From assembly GCA_963969395.1 (NCBI GenBank), contig OZ017800.1, positions 20,740,479-20,804,478 of the forward strand: 64,000 bases of DNA. The letters are read 5' to 3'. Numbering within the stretch: the first letter of the stretch is position 1; every line of letters starts with the position of its first letter. The notes below the pieces were generated by a model. That model was not told where the DNA came from and made no database searches. It saw nothing but the letters and a program-made list of their open reading frames with translations. The position numbers were made by a program, and so were the translations under genes. Of this stretch, positions 63,980 to 64,000 are shown piece after piece. Origin of the DNA: Pseudoscleropodium purum (Eukaryota; Streptophyta; Bryopsida; Hypnales; Brachytheciaceae).

Positions 63980-64000
63980 ATGGGGAAATCCGTGACGTTC

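Noticed and set aside
63976..64000. Second exon of the BTB gene at the window edge
   Set aside because: A GCAG precedes it, but the reading in phase (MGKSVTF) is not the expected SPVF-type continuation, and only 21 bases remain.

Overview
The window looks like nuclear DNA of a land plant. Five complete multi-exon genes with GT-AG introns can be assembled: a dephospho-CoA kinase, an acid-rich plastid-type protein, a large Ig-like/multi-membrane protein, a SWEET sugar transporter, a single CRM-domain RNA-binding protein and a medium-chain double-bond reductase make six in all (the SWEET start is unresolved), plus the first exon of a BTB/POZ gene at the right edge. The families are plant families, two or three products carry plastid-type N-termini, and the SWEET gene keeps the 37-bp and 120-bp exons typical of that family. 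The intergenic DNA is very AT-rich, and GC rises only at exons and promoters. I cannot name the species. Low gene density and a few divergent protein sequences make a non-seed plant plausible, but this is inference.

Layout. 1-2.6 kb: decayed transposons and degenerate direct repeats. 2.6-4.5 kb (minus): dephospho-CoA kinase, head to head with a putative plastid protein at 5.2-7.6 kb (plus); about 720 bp between their start codons probably act as a shared promoter. 7.6-24 kb: mostly gene desert with small TIR elements, fold-back palindromes, a GATCGATC-rich island and a two-exon gene remnant near 12.1-12.3 kb. 24.7-31.9 kb (plus): ten-exon gene for a 1192-residue protein with a signal peptide, Ig-like repeats and a multi-membrane C-terminal half. 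34.2-38.9 kb (minus): six-exon SWEET gene with MITEs in its introns. 39-43.3 kb: desert with a 1.26-kb nested inverted-repeat element. 43.7-45.6 kb (plus): CRM-domain protein. 45.6-54.9 kb: repeat-rich desert with a large direct duplication and several TTAACCC-ended elements. 55.8-58.9 kb (plus): NADPH-dependent alkenal/enone double-bond reductase. 61.9 kb to the edge: BTB/POZ gene, then a roughly 97-bp tandem array ending at the edge.

The genes do not form a pathway; they are unrelated single genes in repeat-rich DNA. No long transposase or reverse-transcriptase ORF was recognised, so the mobile elements here appear non-autonomous. The most unusual observations are a 117-bp tandem repeat in intron 2 of the large membrane-protein gene that repeats the splice acceptor three times, a set of near-perfect fold-back elements (two with target-site duplications), and several MITE families with TTAACCC, TAAGGTAGGAGG and CATTAGA ends present in multiple copies. 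All exon boundaries were derived by eye from splice signals, reading phase and family resemblance; no search was run.
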